Below, in pieces: positions 43,293 to 52,118 of a stretch of DNA of 64,000 nt (its first letter is position 1; every line of letters begins with the position of its first letter). This stretch comes from Ruegeria sp. 6PALISEP08 (GTDB lineage Bacteria > Pseudomonadota > Alphaproteobacteria > Rhodobacterales > Rhodobacteraceae), in contig NZ_LGXZ01000009.1 of the NCBI RefSeq assembly GCF_001238295.1, forward strand, positions 1-64,000, read 5' to 3'. The notes beneath the pieces were generated by a model. That model was not told the DNA's origin. It saw only the letters and a list, made by a program, of their open reading frames with translations, and did not search any database. The translations under genes and the position numbers were made by a program.

Positions 43293-45770
43293 ATGAGTCG
43301 CATGGCGCAAGAGTCACTGACAGAACTTAAAGTTACCGGCATGGGCTGCGCGTCCTGTGTAGGCCGAGTCGAAGCGGCCCTTCGGGACGTTCCGGGGGTT
43401 GAAGATGCCTCTGTCAATTTTGCAACCAAAACCGCGCAAGTGGTTTTTGACGGACCGGCGTCGGCCTTGACCGAAGCGCTGGATGCGGCAGGTTATCCGG
43501 CTGAGACCAGTCAGGCCGATCTGAGCATCGACGGTATGACCTGTGCGTCCTGCGTGGCCAAGATCGAACGTGCGCTGACCTCCAGTTCCGGTGTCATCGA
43601 CGCACGGGTCAATCTGGCAACCCGGACTGCCACGGTGACCTATGCAACGGGTGCAACAACGCCAGAGTCACTGGCTCAGGTGATAACCGAAGTTGGTTAT
43701 CCCGCGCGGATTCAAGACGTTTCAGAACCTGAAAACCGTGAAGAGGACGAAATTCAAAGACTGACCCGTACCACGATACTGGCGGCCGTTCTCGCCCTGC
43801 CAGTCTTCATTCTTGAGATGGGCGGGCATATGATCCCCGCCTTCCATCACTGGGTGCACACAACCATCGGCGCGCAATCCAGCCAGCTTATACAATTTGT
43901 CCTGACCTCAGCCCTGCTGATCGGGCCTGGGCGTGTGTTTTACCGCATGGGTATCCCATCCCTGCTGCAAGGCACGCCAGATATGAACGCGCTGGTCGCG
44001 CTTGGGACCGGGGCGGCGTACCTCTATTCCGTGGTGGCCACATTCGCCCCAGGCTTGCTGCCGCAAGGTACAGCCAATGTTTATTTCGAGGCCGCTGCCG
44101 TGATCGTGGTCCTTATCTTGTTGGGCCGGTTGATGGAGGCACGCGCCAAAGGCAAAACCGGGGCGGCGATCCGGAAGCTGGTGGGTCTGCAGCCCAAAAC
44201 CGCACGTGTCGAAGTTGACGGTCAGATACAGGACCGCCCGATTGCCGAAATCACTGTCGAAGATATCTTGCACATCCGTCCCGGCGAACGTGTGCCGGTG
44301 GATGCCGACGTGATCGAGGGAACCTCTTACGTCGATGAAAGCATGATTACGGGTGAACCGGTGCCTGTCGGCAAATCTCCGGGTGCGCCTGTTGTTGGGG
44401 GCACCGTGAACGGCACTGGTGCCTTGCGGGTACGTGCCACGCGCGTGGGTGGCGACACGGTGCTGGCGCAGGTCATCCGCATGGTGCAGCAGGCACAGGG
44501 GGCCAAGCTGCCTATTCAGGGTCTGGTGGATCGGATCACCTATCGCTTTGTCCCTGCGGTGATCCTTGTTGCTGTGATCACTGTTGCAATCTGGCTGATC
44601 TTCGGTCCCAGTCCCGCCCTACCGCTGGCATTGGTCGCAGGTGTTTCGGTGCTGATCATCGCTTGCCCCTGCGCGATGGGACTGGCCACGCCCACGTCGA
44701 TCATGGTGGGCACCGGGCGCGCAGCGGAGTTGGGGGTTCTGTTCCGCAAAGGCGATGCTCTGCAACAGCTTCAGCAGGCGCGTGTCATCGCGATGGATAA
44801 AACCGGAACTCTGACCCTCGGCCGTCCGGAACTGGACAGCGTAACCACGGCGAATGGCTTTGACCGGGATGAGGTTGTACGACTCGCCGCCGCGCTTGAG
44901 GCACGATCGGAGCACCCGATTGCATCGGCCATCACCCGAGCCGGTCCCGCGACTCTGCCAGAGGCTTCGGATGTGCGGTCGCTTACCGGCCTTGGCGTGC
45001 AAGGACAGGTTGAAGGACGGGATGTGTTGATCGGGTCGCACCGGCTGATGCAGCAACGGGGGATCGAACTTGGATCCTTAGTGGAAGAGGCAGAGGCCCG
45101 CGCCGCCGAAGGGGCAACGCCGTTGTTCGTCGCCCTCGATGGGCGGGCCGCAGCTGCGTTATCTGTGTCAGATCCGATCAAGCCCGGCACCGAAGAGGCG
45201 CTGGAACGGCTTCACCAGATGGGGCTGACCGTAGCCATGGTCACCGGAGACAACGCGCGCACGGCGCAGGCTTTGGCCGACCGGCTGGGGATAGATCACG
45301 TCACCGCCGAAGTAATGCCCGATGGTAAGGTAGATGCGATCACGGCCTTGCGGGGTCAATTCGGAACGCTGGCTTTTGTAGGTGACGGTATCAACGATGC
45401 TCCGGCGCTGGCATCTGCAGATATCGGCATCGCAATCGGTACGGGTACGGATGTGGCTATCGAAACGGCCGACGTTGTGCTGATGTCCGGTGATCTGCGC
45501 GGCGTTGCCAATGCAACAGAAATCAGCCGTCGGACAATGCGGAACATCCGGCAAAACCTGGGATGGGCCTTTGGCTATAACGTTCTCTTGATCCCGGTCG
45601 CTGCTGGTGCCCTCTACCCGTTCGGCGGTCATCTTCTGTCCCCGGCGCTGGCGGCGGGCGCGATGGCGTTGTCCAGCGTGTTTGTGGTCTCGAACGCGCT
45701 GCGTTTGCGTCGCGTTCGCGCCAGCGTGCCGGAAACCGCAGCCACAGCCACCAAGGAGGTGCACGCATGA
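43293..45770 (+). CDS. copA: Cu(I)-exporting P-type ATPase
   Basis: About 825 residues. Two N-terminal heavy-metal domains carry CxxC (Cys19/22 and Cys84/87). Eight membrane helices follow, with the ion-binding CPC (IIACPCAMG), the actuator loop TGEP, phosphorylation motif DKTGTLT, HP motif SEHPIA and hinge GDGINDAP. It exports Cu(I) from the cytosol. The start is uncertain: ATG 43293 or 43302, both after the promoter; a TTG at 43269 would fall within the promoter. The stop overlaps cueR by 4 bases. Confidence 0.94.
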   Translation: MSRMAQESLTELKVTGMGCASCVGRVEAALRDVPGVEDASVNFATKTAQVVFDGPASALTEALDAAGYPAETSQADLSIDGMTCASCVAKIERALTSSSGVIDARVNLATRTATVTYATGATTPESLAQVITEVGYPARIQDVSEPENREEDEIQRLTRTTILAAVLALPVFILEMGGHMIPAFHHWVHTTIGAQSSQLIQFVLTSALLIGPGRVFYRMGIPSLLQGTPDMNALVALGTGAAYLYSVVATFAPGLLPQGTANVYFEAAAVIVVLILLGRLMEARAKGKTGAAIRKLVGLQPKTARVEVDGQIQDRPIAEITVEDILHIRPGERVPVDADVIEGTSYVDESMITGEPVPVGKSPGAPVVGGTVNGTGALRVRATRVGGDTVLAQVIRMVQQAQGAKLPIQGLVDRITYRFVPAVILVAVITVAIWLIFGPSPALPLALVAGVSVLIIACPCAMGLATPTSIMVGTGRAAELGVLFRKGDALQQLQQARVIAMDKTGTLTLGRPELDSVTTANGFDRDEVVRLAAALEARSEHPIASAITRAGPATLPEASDVRSLTGLGVQGQVEGRDVLIGSHRLMQQRGIELGSLVEEAEARAAEGATPLFVALDGRAAAALSVSDPIKPGTEEALERLHQMGLTVAMVTGDNARTAQALADRLGIDHVTAEVMPDGKVDAITALRGQFGTLAFVGDGINDAPALASADIGIAIGTGTDVAIETADVVLMSGDLRGVANATEISRRTMRNIRQNLGWAFGYNVLLIPVAAGALYPFGGHLLSPALAAGAMALSSVFVVSNALRLRRVRASVPETAATATKEVHA

Positions 45771-46156
45771 ATATCGGAGATGTCTCTGCCCGCACCGGCC
45801 TGCCCGCCAAGACGATCCGGTATTATGAGGACATTAACCTGATCAAACCGATGCGCGATGACAACGGCTATCGTCGGTTTCGCGATCAGGACGTGCACAA
45901 GCTGAACTTTCTGGGCCGCGCCCGTGCGCTTGGCTTTACCATCGAGGACTGCCGGACCCTAATGGCCCTTTACGAGGATGAAACCCGCGCCAGCGCTGAT
46001 GTGAAACGGGTGGCGCGGGATCATCTGGCGCAGATCGAGGCCAAGATCGCCGACCTGAAAGCCATGCGTGATACGCTAAGCCACCTGGTCGACGCCTGCG
46101 CCGGAGACGACCGGCCCGATTGCCCGATCCTGCAGGATCTGGGCGGGAAAAGCTGA
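45767..46156 (+). CDS. cueR: Copper-responsive regulator CueR
   Basis: A 129-residue MerR-family activator. The N-terminal winged helix begins MNIGDVSARTGLPAKTIRYY. A dimerisation helix follows, and a metal loop CAGDDRPDC supplies the two Cys that bind Cu(I) linearly. The ATGA overlap with copA makes it part of the operon it controls through the dyad upstream of copA. Confidence 0.94.
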   Translation: MNIGDVSARTGLPAKTIRYYEDINLIKPMRDDNGYRRFRDQDVHKLNFLGRARALGFTIEDCRTLMALYEDETRASADVKRVARDHLAQIEAKIADLKAMRDTLSHLVDACAGDDRPDCPILQDLGGKS

Positions 46157-46246
46157 CACGGGGTTGCCCTTTGCGTGCAGCTTTGCTTTGTCTTCGCCAG
46201 ACAATTCGGTCACACGTGCCGACCGAACAGCGGAGAGGATCACAAA

Positions 46247-47119
46247 ATGGCAAAAGTCGCGTTCCTTGGCCTTGGTGTCATGGGCTATCCCATGGCCGGA
46301 CATCTGCAGGCCGCAGGTCATGACGTCACCGTCTACAACCGCACAACCGCCAAGGCCGAAGCCTGGGTGGCGCAGCATGGTGGGGCCATGGGGGCGACTC
46401 CGAAAGATGCGGTCAAAGGCGCGGAATTCGTAATGGCCTGCGTGGGAAATGACGACGATCTGCGCATGATCTGCTCAGCCGAGGACGGTGCGTTTCAGGG
46501 CATGTCCGACGGGGCCATCTTCGTCGATCACACAACAGTCTCGGCAGACGTCACGCGAGAGCTTTACGAAGCCGGAGCCTCGAAGGGGATCGCCTTTGTC
46601 GACGCCCCGATCTCGGGCGGTCAGGCTGGGGCTGAAAACGGGGTTCTGTCCATAATGTGCGGCGGAGATCAGGCCGCCTATGATGCGGCTGAGCCGTTGA
46701 TGGAGGTCTATTCGAAGATTTGTCGCCGCATTGGTGACAGCGGCGCGGGCCAGTTGACCAAGATGTGTAACCAGATCGCCATAGCCGGTTTGGTTCAGGC
46801 CCTCAGCGAGGCATTGCATTTTGCCGAGAAAGCGGGATTAGACGGACGTGCAGTTGTTGAGGTGATCAGCCAGGGCGCGGCCGGAAGCTGGCAGATGGTG
46901 AACCGCCACGAGACGATGCTGGACGATCATTTTGACTATGGGTTTGCCGTGGATTGGATGCGCAAGGATCTGGGTATTTGCATGGATGCGGCCAACGTCA
47001 ATGGTGCCTCACTGCCCGTGACCGCGCTGGTCGATCAGTTTTACAAAGATGTGCAGAAACTTGGCGGTGGGCGGTGGGATACGTCGTCGCTGTTCAAACG
47101 GCTGCGCGCATTGGACTAA
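46247..47119 (+). CDS. Beta-hydroxyacid dehydrogenase family oxidoreductase
   Basis: A 290-residue NAD(P)-dependent enzyme of the 3-hydroxyisobutyrate dehydrogenase / GLYR family. It has the Rossmann FLGLGVMGYPMAGHL, DAPISGGQAGAENG and the catalytic-Lys region GSGAGQLTKMCNQ. Substrates in the family are beta-hydroxyacids, glyoxylate and succinic semialdehyde. ATG 46247 has GGAGAGGA upstream. It lies 32 bases before the kinase-M23-phospholyase fusion gene, so it may process the aldehyde that enzyme would release; this is inference. Confidence 0.87.
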   Translation: MAKVAFLGLGVMGYPMAGHLQAAGHDVTVYNRTTAKAEAWVAQHGGAMGATPKDAVKGAEFVMACVGNDDDLRMICSAEDGAFQGMSDGAIFVDHTTVSADVTRELYEAGASKGIAFVDAPISGGQAGAENGVLSIMCGGDQAAYDAAEPLMEVYSKICRRIGDSGAGQLTKMCNQIAIAGLVQALSEALHFAEKAGLDGRAVVEVISQGAAGSWQMVNRHETMLDDHFDYGFAVDWMRKDLGICMDAANVNGASLPVTALVDQFYKDVQKLGGGRWDTSSLFKRLRALD

Positions 47120-47151
47120 AGAATCCCGGGTGTAGCGGGACGGAGAACGAC

Positions 47152-50100
47152 ATGAGCGAATTGGTGAAGTTCTGGGCGGATGCGCTGCGTCAGCACTGGG
47201 GACTGGACGCACGGTTGACGCGGCTGGATGGTGAATATGACCTGAACTTTCTGGTACAGGCCACCAATGGTCAGGACTATGTGCTGAAAGTCATGCGGGC
47301 GGGCTGCGAGGCGGATCTGGTAGATTTGCAGATACAGGCGCTTGCCCATGTCGCGTCAGAAGCGCCGGGTTTGCCATTTCCCAAGGTGTTCCCCGATTTG
47401 AACGGCACAATGCTGCCGGAGATTACGGATTCTGAGCGGCTGTCCCGACTGGTGTGGCTGTTGGAATGCTTGCCGGGGCAGTGTTACGCGAAGTCTGCGC
47501 CGAAGTCCGAAGAGCTGATCCTGAAGCTGGGGCGCGTTCTCGGGGCGACCGATCGGGCCCTGGAAGGGTTCGTGCATGAGGGGTTGCACCGAAACGGTTT
47601 CAAGTGGGATCTGACGCAGGCCGATTGGATTGCGGACAAGCTGGATATCATTTCAGACCCTACCCGGCGGGCTTTGTTGAACGAGATTTTCGCAGAGTTC
47701 TCAGCGATCTCGGGGGCGCTCGGGGATCTGCCGAAACAGGCCATCCACAACGACGCCAATGACTATAACATTCTGGTCGAAGGGGAATTGGGCGAGCGTC
47801 GGCGGATCTCGGGCCTGATTGATTTGGGCGACATGTGCGCGGCGCCGCGCGTCTGCGATCTGGCAATTGCCGGGGCTTACATCGTGTTGGACCATCCCAA
47901 TCCGGAACTGGCGCTGGCCGCGCTGGTAAAGGGCTTTCACGCGGCCAACCGGCTAAGCACGAGTGAAGTTGACCTGATCTGGCCGTTGCTGAGGATGCGA
48001 CTTGCGGTATCGGTCGTCAACTCGACCCTGATGGCGGCTGAGAACCCGGATGATCCTTACGTGACCATTTCTCAGGCTCCGGCGTGGCGTTTCCTTGAAA
48101 ACGCCTCGGTCAATGGCGGGCTGATGTCGGCGCGGTTGCGGGCGGCCTGTGGCTTGCCTGTCGTCGATGGGGCTGAACGCATCCACACCTATCTGCAGGA
48201 TCACCGGGGTCATTTTGCCGACATGTTCGGTCAGGATCTGAGCGATGTGCCCATGGGATCGCTGTCCGTTGAAAACTGCGTCTGGCCTCAGAATCCGTTC
48301 CACATGCCTTTGGCCGAGGCCGCGCGGGTGGGTGAGGAATACGGCGAGGGTCTGTGGCTGGGTTACTATAACGAGCCCCGCCTGATCTATGCCGAGCCGG
48401 GGTTCCGCAAGGGGCCGTGGAAAGCCTCGGACCGGCGAACGGTGCATTTGGCGGTGGATGTGTTTGCGCCCGCCGGGACGGTGCTGCACGCGCCGATGAG
48501 CGGGCGTGTTGAAGTGGTAGAGAACCGGGACAATCACCTCGACTACGGTGGTGTGATCATCCTGCACCACGAAACGCCCGAAGGCGATCCGTTCTATACA
48601 CTCTATGGCCATCTGGACCCGGAGTTCTGTGAGCGGCTGAAACCCGGCGACCCGGTTGCGCAAGGGGCAGCGTTTGCCCGGCTAGGCGATGCCAGCCAGA
48701 ATGGCGGATGGGCGCCGCATGTGCATTTCCAACTGGCTTTGACCACCGATGGCATGGAGGCGGACTGGCCCGGTGTCGGCGATCCCGACGAAATGGAGCT
48801 GTGGAACGCGGTCTGCCCGAACCCGGCGGCATTGCTGAACTTGCCGGATGGCAAGGTGTTCTATCAACCCACCGACAAGCAAGTGATCCTGCAGGGGCGC
48901 CGCGATCACTTTGGCGGCAACCTGTCGCTGACCTATGACGATCCGGTCATGCTGGTGCGTGGGTGGAAGCATCATCTGTTCGACGAATGGGGCCGCCCCT
49001 ATCTGGACGCCTATAACAACGTCCCCCATGTCGGCCATGCGCATCCGCGCATTCAGGCCGTGGCGGCGGATCAGCTGAGGCGGATGAACTCGAACACCCG
49101 TTATCTGCACCCGGCTCAAACGGAATTTGCCGACAAGATCCTGTCCAAACTGCCGGATCACTTCGAGGTTTGCTTCTTTGTCAACTCAGGCACTGAGGCC
49201 AATGAACTGGCTCTGCGATTGGCCCGCGCCCATACCGGTGCAAAAGGGATCGTGACGCCGGATCATGGTTATCATGGCAATACCAACGCGGCGGTGGCCA
49301 TTTCGGCCTACAAGTTCAACAAACCCGGTGGCATCGGCAAAGCCGACTGGGTTGAGCTGGTCGAGGTTGCGGATGACTACCGCGGGTCGTTCAAGCGCGA
49401 CGATGCGGACCGGGCGCAGAAGTTTGCCGATCTTGTGGATCCTGCGATTGCGGCCTTGCTGGACCGAGGACAAGGTGTGGCCGGGTTCATCGCGGAAACC
49501 TTCCCGTCGGTCGGTGGCCAGATCATTCCGCCAAAGGGTTATCTGCCTGCGGTCTATGAAAAAATCCGCGCTGCCGGCGGTGTATGCATTGCCGACGAGG
49601 TGCAGACAGGTCTGGGGCGTTTGGGCGAGAACTATTTTGGCTTTGAACACCAGGGCGCGCTGCCTGATATCGTGGTCATGGGGAAACCCATCGGTAATGG
49701 GCACCCCTTGGGTGTGCTGGTGACAACCAAGGAAATTGCCGACAGCTTCAACAATGGGATCGAGTTCTTTTCGACCTTTGGCGGATCAACCCTGTCCTGC
49801 CGGATTGGCAAAGAGGTGCTGGATATCGTCGACGACGAAGGGTTGCAGGACAATGCCGCCCGAATGGGTGAGCGCCTGATGACCGGGCTGCACCAGATCG
49901 AAGCCGATTTCGATTGCGTCGGCGATGTGCGGGGTATGGGACTGTTCCTTGGTGTGGAACTGATCAACCCAGATGGGACTGAAGGCACCGAGATATGCAG
50001 CTATGTCAAAAACCGGATGCGCGATCATCGCATTCTGATCGGCAGTGAAGGACCGAAGGACAACATCCTGAAAATCCGCCCGCCGCTAACCATCGAGGCC

Positions 50101-50217
50101 GAGGATGTGGACATGATCTTGTGGGCTCTGCGGGACGTTTTGTCAGAGGTGGGCGATTGCGCCCCTGCCCCGGTTTGCGATCATGATCATCACAACGCAG
50201 GATGCGGATGTTGCTAA
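47152..50217 (+). CDS. Kinase - M23 metallopeptidase - class III aminotransferase fusion
   Basis: A 1021-residue cytosolic protein in three parts. Residues 1-330 form an APH-like kinase: Brenner motif HNDANDYN at 199-206 and metal-binding Asp224 in LIDLGD. Residues about 420-530 form an M23 (LytM) domain with all zinc ligands seen: His432, Asp436 and His525, plus His523. Residues about 580-1000 form a class III aminotransferase fold with PLP Lys845 in VVMGKPIGNG. The ends correspond to hydroxylysine kinase and phosphohydroxylysine / phosphoethanolamine phospholyase in vertebrates, so the likely job is to phosphorylate an amino alcohol and eliminate phosphate and ammonia. The tail is His/Cys-rich. 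No signal peptide is present. Confidence 0.9.
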   Translation: MSELVKFWADALRQHWGLDARLTRLDGEYDLNFLVQATNGQDYVLKVMRAGCEADLVDLQIQALAHVASEAPGLPFPKVFPDLNGTMLPEITDSERLSRLVWLLECLPGQCYAKSAPKSEELILKLGRVLGATDRALEGFVHEGLHRNGFKWDLTQADWIADKLDIISDPTRRALLNEIFAEFSAISGALGDLPKQAIHNDANDYNILVEGELGERRRISGLIDLGDMCAAPRVCDLAIAGAYIVLDHPNPELALAALVKGFHAANRLSTSEVDLIWPLLRMRLAVSVVNSTLMAAENPDDPYVTISQAPAWRFLENASVNGGLMSARLRAACGLPVVDGAERIHTYLQDHRGHFADMFGQDLSDVPMGSLSVENCVWPQNPFHMPLAEAARVGEEYGEGLWLGYYNEPRLIYAEPGFRKGPWKASDRRTVHLAVDVFAPAGTVLHAPMSGRVEVVENRDNHLDYGGVIILHHETPEGDPFYTLYGHLDPEFCERLKPGDPVAQGAAFARLGDASQNGGWAPHVHFQLALTTDGMEADWPGVGDPDEMELWNAVCPNPAALLNLPDGKVFYQPTDKQVILQGRRDHFGGNLSLTYDDPVMLVRGWKHHLFDEWGRPYLDAYNNVPHVGHAHPRIQAVAADQLRRMNSNTRYLHPAQTEFADKILSKLPDHFEVCFFVNSGTEANELALRLARAHTGAKGIVTPDHGYHGNTNAAVAISAYKFNKPGGIGKADWVELVEVADDYRGSFKRDDADRAQKFADLVDPAIAALLDRGQGVAGFIAETFPSVGGQIIPPKGYLPAVYEKIRAAGGVCIADEVQTGLGRLGENYFGFEHQGALPDIVVMGKPIGNGHPLGVLVTTKEIADSFNNGIEFFSTFGGSTLSCRIGKEVLDIVDDEGLQDNAARMGERLMTGLHQIEADFDCVGDVRGMGLFLGVELINPDGTEGTEICSYVKNRMRDHRILIGSEGPKDNILKIRPPLTIEAEDVDMILWALRDVLSEVGDCAPAPVCDHDHHNAGCGCC

Positions 50218-50224
50218 ACAAATA

Positions 50225-50247
50225 AACCCCGGCGCGATGCCGGGGTT
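50225..50247 (+). terminator. Terminator after the trifunctional gene
   Basis: A perfect 9-bp stem AACCCCGGC / GCCGGGGTT around GCGAT, 7 bases after the stop. It may also serve the convergent gene at 50268. Confidence 0.7.
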
Positions 50248-50267
50248 AAGCCGTTCTGCACCGGGGA

Positions 50268-50744
50268 TCAGTGGAGAACGGCCGAGGGGGTATGGTGACC
50301 GGTTGTCGGGATCCTGAACGCAACAGTCATGCGCCTGAGAGCAAGGCCCAACTCTTCTGATAACGAGGCAAGCGCAGGCGCAAAATCCGGGCGTACGATC
50401 AGAGATGCCATCATCATCGCGTCTTCACGCGCACCTTCGGACGCGGCGGCTATCATCTGGGCAAAGCAATTCTCATCCGCACCCAGGCACGCGCATTTCA
50501 GCCCATGGCGGATCAGGGGGCGACGACCATAGGCCACGCATAGGGAACACAATCGGTCCAGCGTCAACATCGCGGCCTCTCCGCAATCTGCACCCAAAGC
50601 GATCTGGAAGTCACTGGCTGCATCGGTCCGACCGCCCTCACCCTCGCTCCACATCCGCAGGTACATCACCGCGCCCGCTTCGATAGGGTCGAGGTCGGCA
50701 AGGCGGCCAACCGCTGCGCCGCCCCGCATTGAAGGCGCGCTCAT
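50268..50744 (-). CDS. Hypothetical protein following hemP
   Basis: A 158-residue, mostly helical protein with four closely spaced Cys in the middle (CSLCVAYG, then HGLKCACLG) and a fifth at ENC. Its start overlaps the hemP stop (ATGA), so both are translated together. I do not recognise the family. Coupling with hemP and the Cys cluster suggest a role in heme or iron handling, but no activity can be inferred. Confidence 0.65.
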   Translation of the reverse strand: MSAPSMRGGAAVGRLADLDPIEAGAVMYLRMWSEGEGGRTDAASDFQIALGADCGEAAMLTLDRLCSLCVAYGRRPLIRHGLKCACLGADENCFAQMIAAASEGAREDAMMMASLIVRPDFAPALASLSEELGLALRRMTVAFRIPTTGHHTPSAVLH

Positions 50745-50908
50745 TTCGTCAGGATCAGTTTTCCTGCGCGAGTGATGCGCAGGGTATATAGCTGGTCGCC
50801 CAGTTCGATATGGGCCAGGTTGCCACCCTTGGTCAGATCTTCGGCCTTATGCGCGGGAAGCATCGAGACAGCATAACCTTGGGTTGGAGTCGGGTTCTGT
50901 ACGTTCAT
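50741..50908 (-). CDS. hemP: Hemin uptake protein HemP
   Basis: A 55-residue protein with the HemP C-terminal signature: IELGDQLYTLRITRAGKLIL followed by Thr-Lys. HemP is a small protein required for induction of heme uptake in some alphaproteobacteria. The ATG at 50908 was preferred to a frame reaching 50959, because the family has short N-termini. A TTGACA promoter lies about 120 bases upstream. Confidence 0.88.
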   Translation of the reverse strand: MNVQNPTPTQGYAVSMLPAHKAEDLTKGGNLAHIELGDQLYTLRITRAGKLILTK

Positions 50909-51006
50909 CGGGACATCTCCAGAGCGTTTCGGCGTGGCGCCATATCTATCGCGTTTCATGTGATCTGGCTGACCCCGAAAGGGCTGGCTTTCTGTTCCTG
51001 ACGCTT

Positions 51007-51035
51007 AATCTGATTATTTTAGTAAGGTTTGTCAA
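51007..51035 (-). promoter_or_regulatory. Probable promoter of hemP
   Basis: On the minus strand TTGACA (51035-51030) is followed 17 nt later by CAGATT (51012-51007). The spacer is very AT-rich (TAAAATAAT), as expected for an iron-regulator site, but no clear TGA-N9-TCA or ICE box is seen. Confidence 0.5.
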
Positions 51036-51115
51036 GTGTCGTTTCAACACAAGAGATTGCGCCGCAAAACAAGGCACGTTAGGTCTTGGGCTGAACATTG
51101 AAAGGCGTGCAAAAT

Positions 51116-51775
51116 ATGACCGCAGCAGTTGTTTTTGATCTGGACGGAACGCTGGTGGACAGCCTGGGCGATCTGGCCGCAGCGGCCAACCGCACGCTGG
51201 ACGACGTTGGGCGCGATCCACTGCCGCATGACGTCATTAAGGGATTCGTTGGCAATGGCCTACCCAAACTGGTCGAGCGCATGATCCGGCATTGCGAACT
51301 GCCGCTGGATCGCCATTCGGAACTGACACAGTTGACGCTGAAGCATTACAATGCCGCCGCCAGTGAAACGACCATTCCCTACCCCGGCATCCCCGAAGCG
51401 CTGGATGCTTTACGACAGATGGGGTGTGTTCTGGGCGTCTGTACCAACAAGCCCGAAGCGCCAGCGCGGCATGTGCTTGAGGCGTTGAACTTGTCCCGGC
51501 ATTTCGACGCGGTACTTGGAGGCGACAGCCTGCCGACCCGGAAGCCAGACCCCAGGCATCTGTTTGCAAGCTTCGATGCGCTCCCGTTTTCTGGGCCACG
51601 CCTGTTTGTCGGTGACAGCGAAGTTGACGCTGAAACCGCCCAGCGTGCACACATCCCGTTTCTGTTGTTCACGGAAGGGTACCGAAAGACATCTGTCGAA
51701 GAAATCCCACACACCGTGGCCTATGACGCATCACAAAATCTGCCGACCCTTGTGGCTGAATTGGTCAAAGATTAA
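51116..51775 (+). CDS. gph: Phosphoglycolate phosphatase, HAD family
   Basis: A 219-residue HAD hydrolase: nucleophile motif FDLDGTLVDS, a helical cap, VCTNKPE in motif II, the motif III lysine region RKPDP and metal-binding GDSEVD. It dephosphorylates 2-phosphoglycolate; related HAD phosphatases act on other small phosphates. ATG 51116 has GAAAGG upstream. It is divergent from hemP and monocistronic. Confidence 0.87.
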   Translation: MTAAVVFDLDGTLVDSLGDLAAAANRTLDDVGRDPLPHDVIKGFVGNGLPKLVERMIRHCELPLDRHSELTQLTLKHYNAAASETTIPYPGIPEALDALRQMGCVLGVCTNKPEAPARHVLEALNLSRHFDAVLGGDSLPTRKPDPRHLFASFDALPFSGPRLFVGDSEVDAETAQRAHIPFLLFTEGYRKTSVEEIPHTVAYDASQNLPTLVAELVKD

Positions 51776-52118
51776 CGGCGAACAGAAGTACCTTTTCGCA
51801 TTTTGGCGCGGTTTCGATGTGCAGATTCTCTCAACCCAAAAAGTTAAGAGGGGCCGGCCGAGGGGGTATGACCAGCCCCTCATCGGGGAAAGTAATTACC
51901 GTGTGTTTGTGTGGTAAGTACGGTAAGTCATGTTTACCCCTGATAGGCCCCGCGCGAAATTGGGGGTTTCCCGTAGTCGCGTAAATTTCCCGGAAAAACT
52001 TTCGAAAACGACCGCAGAAACCTCGCGATTTGCCCATCATGCCTTGCTTAATTTTTGCCCCGACGCTCTTTTGATAAGCAAGACCGCAACGCATAACAAA
52101 TCGGGTAAAAGATAACCC
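51776..52118. other. Intergenic between gph and the SulP gene
   Basis: About 340 bases without a gene. It has a stem-loop GAGGGGC / GCCCCTC at about 51848-51881 and a GGTAAGTACGGTAAG tandem at about 51912. The last 150 bases are AT-richer and should hold the SulP promoter. Confidence 0.45.

Noticed and set aside
46954-47151. Upstream extension of the trifunctional protein
   Set aside because: It overlaps the dehydrogenase 3' end; the kinase domain begins properly at ATG 47152.
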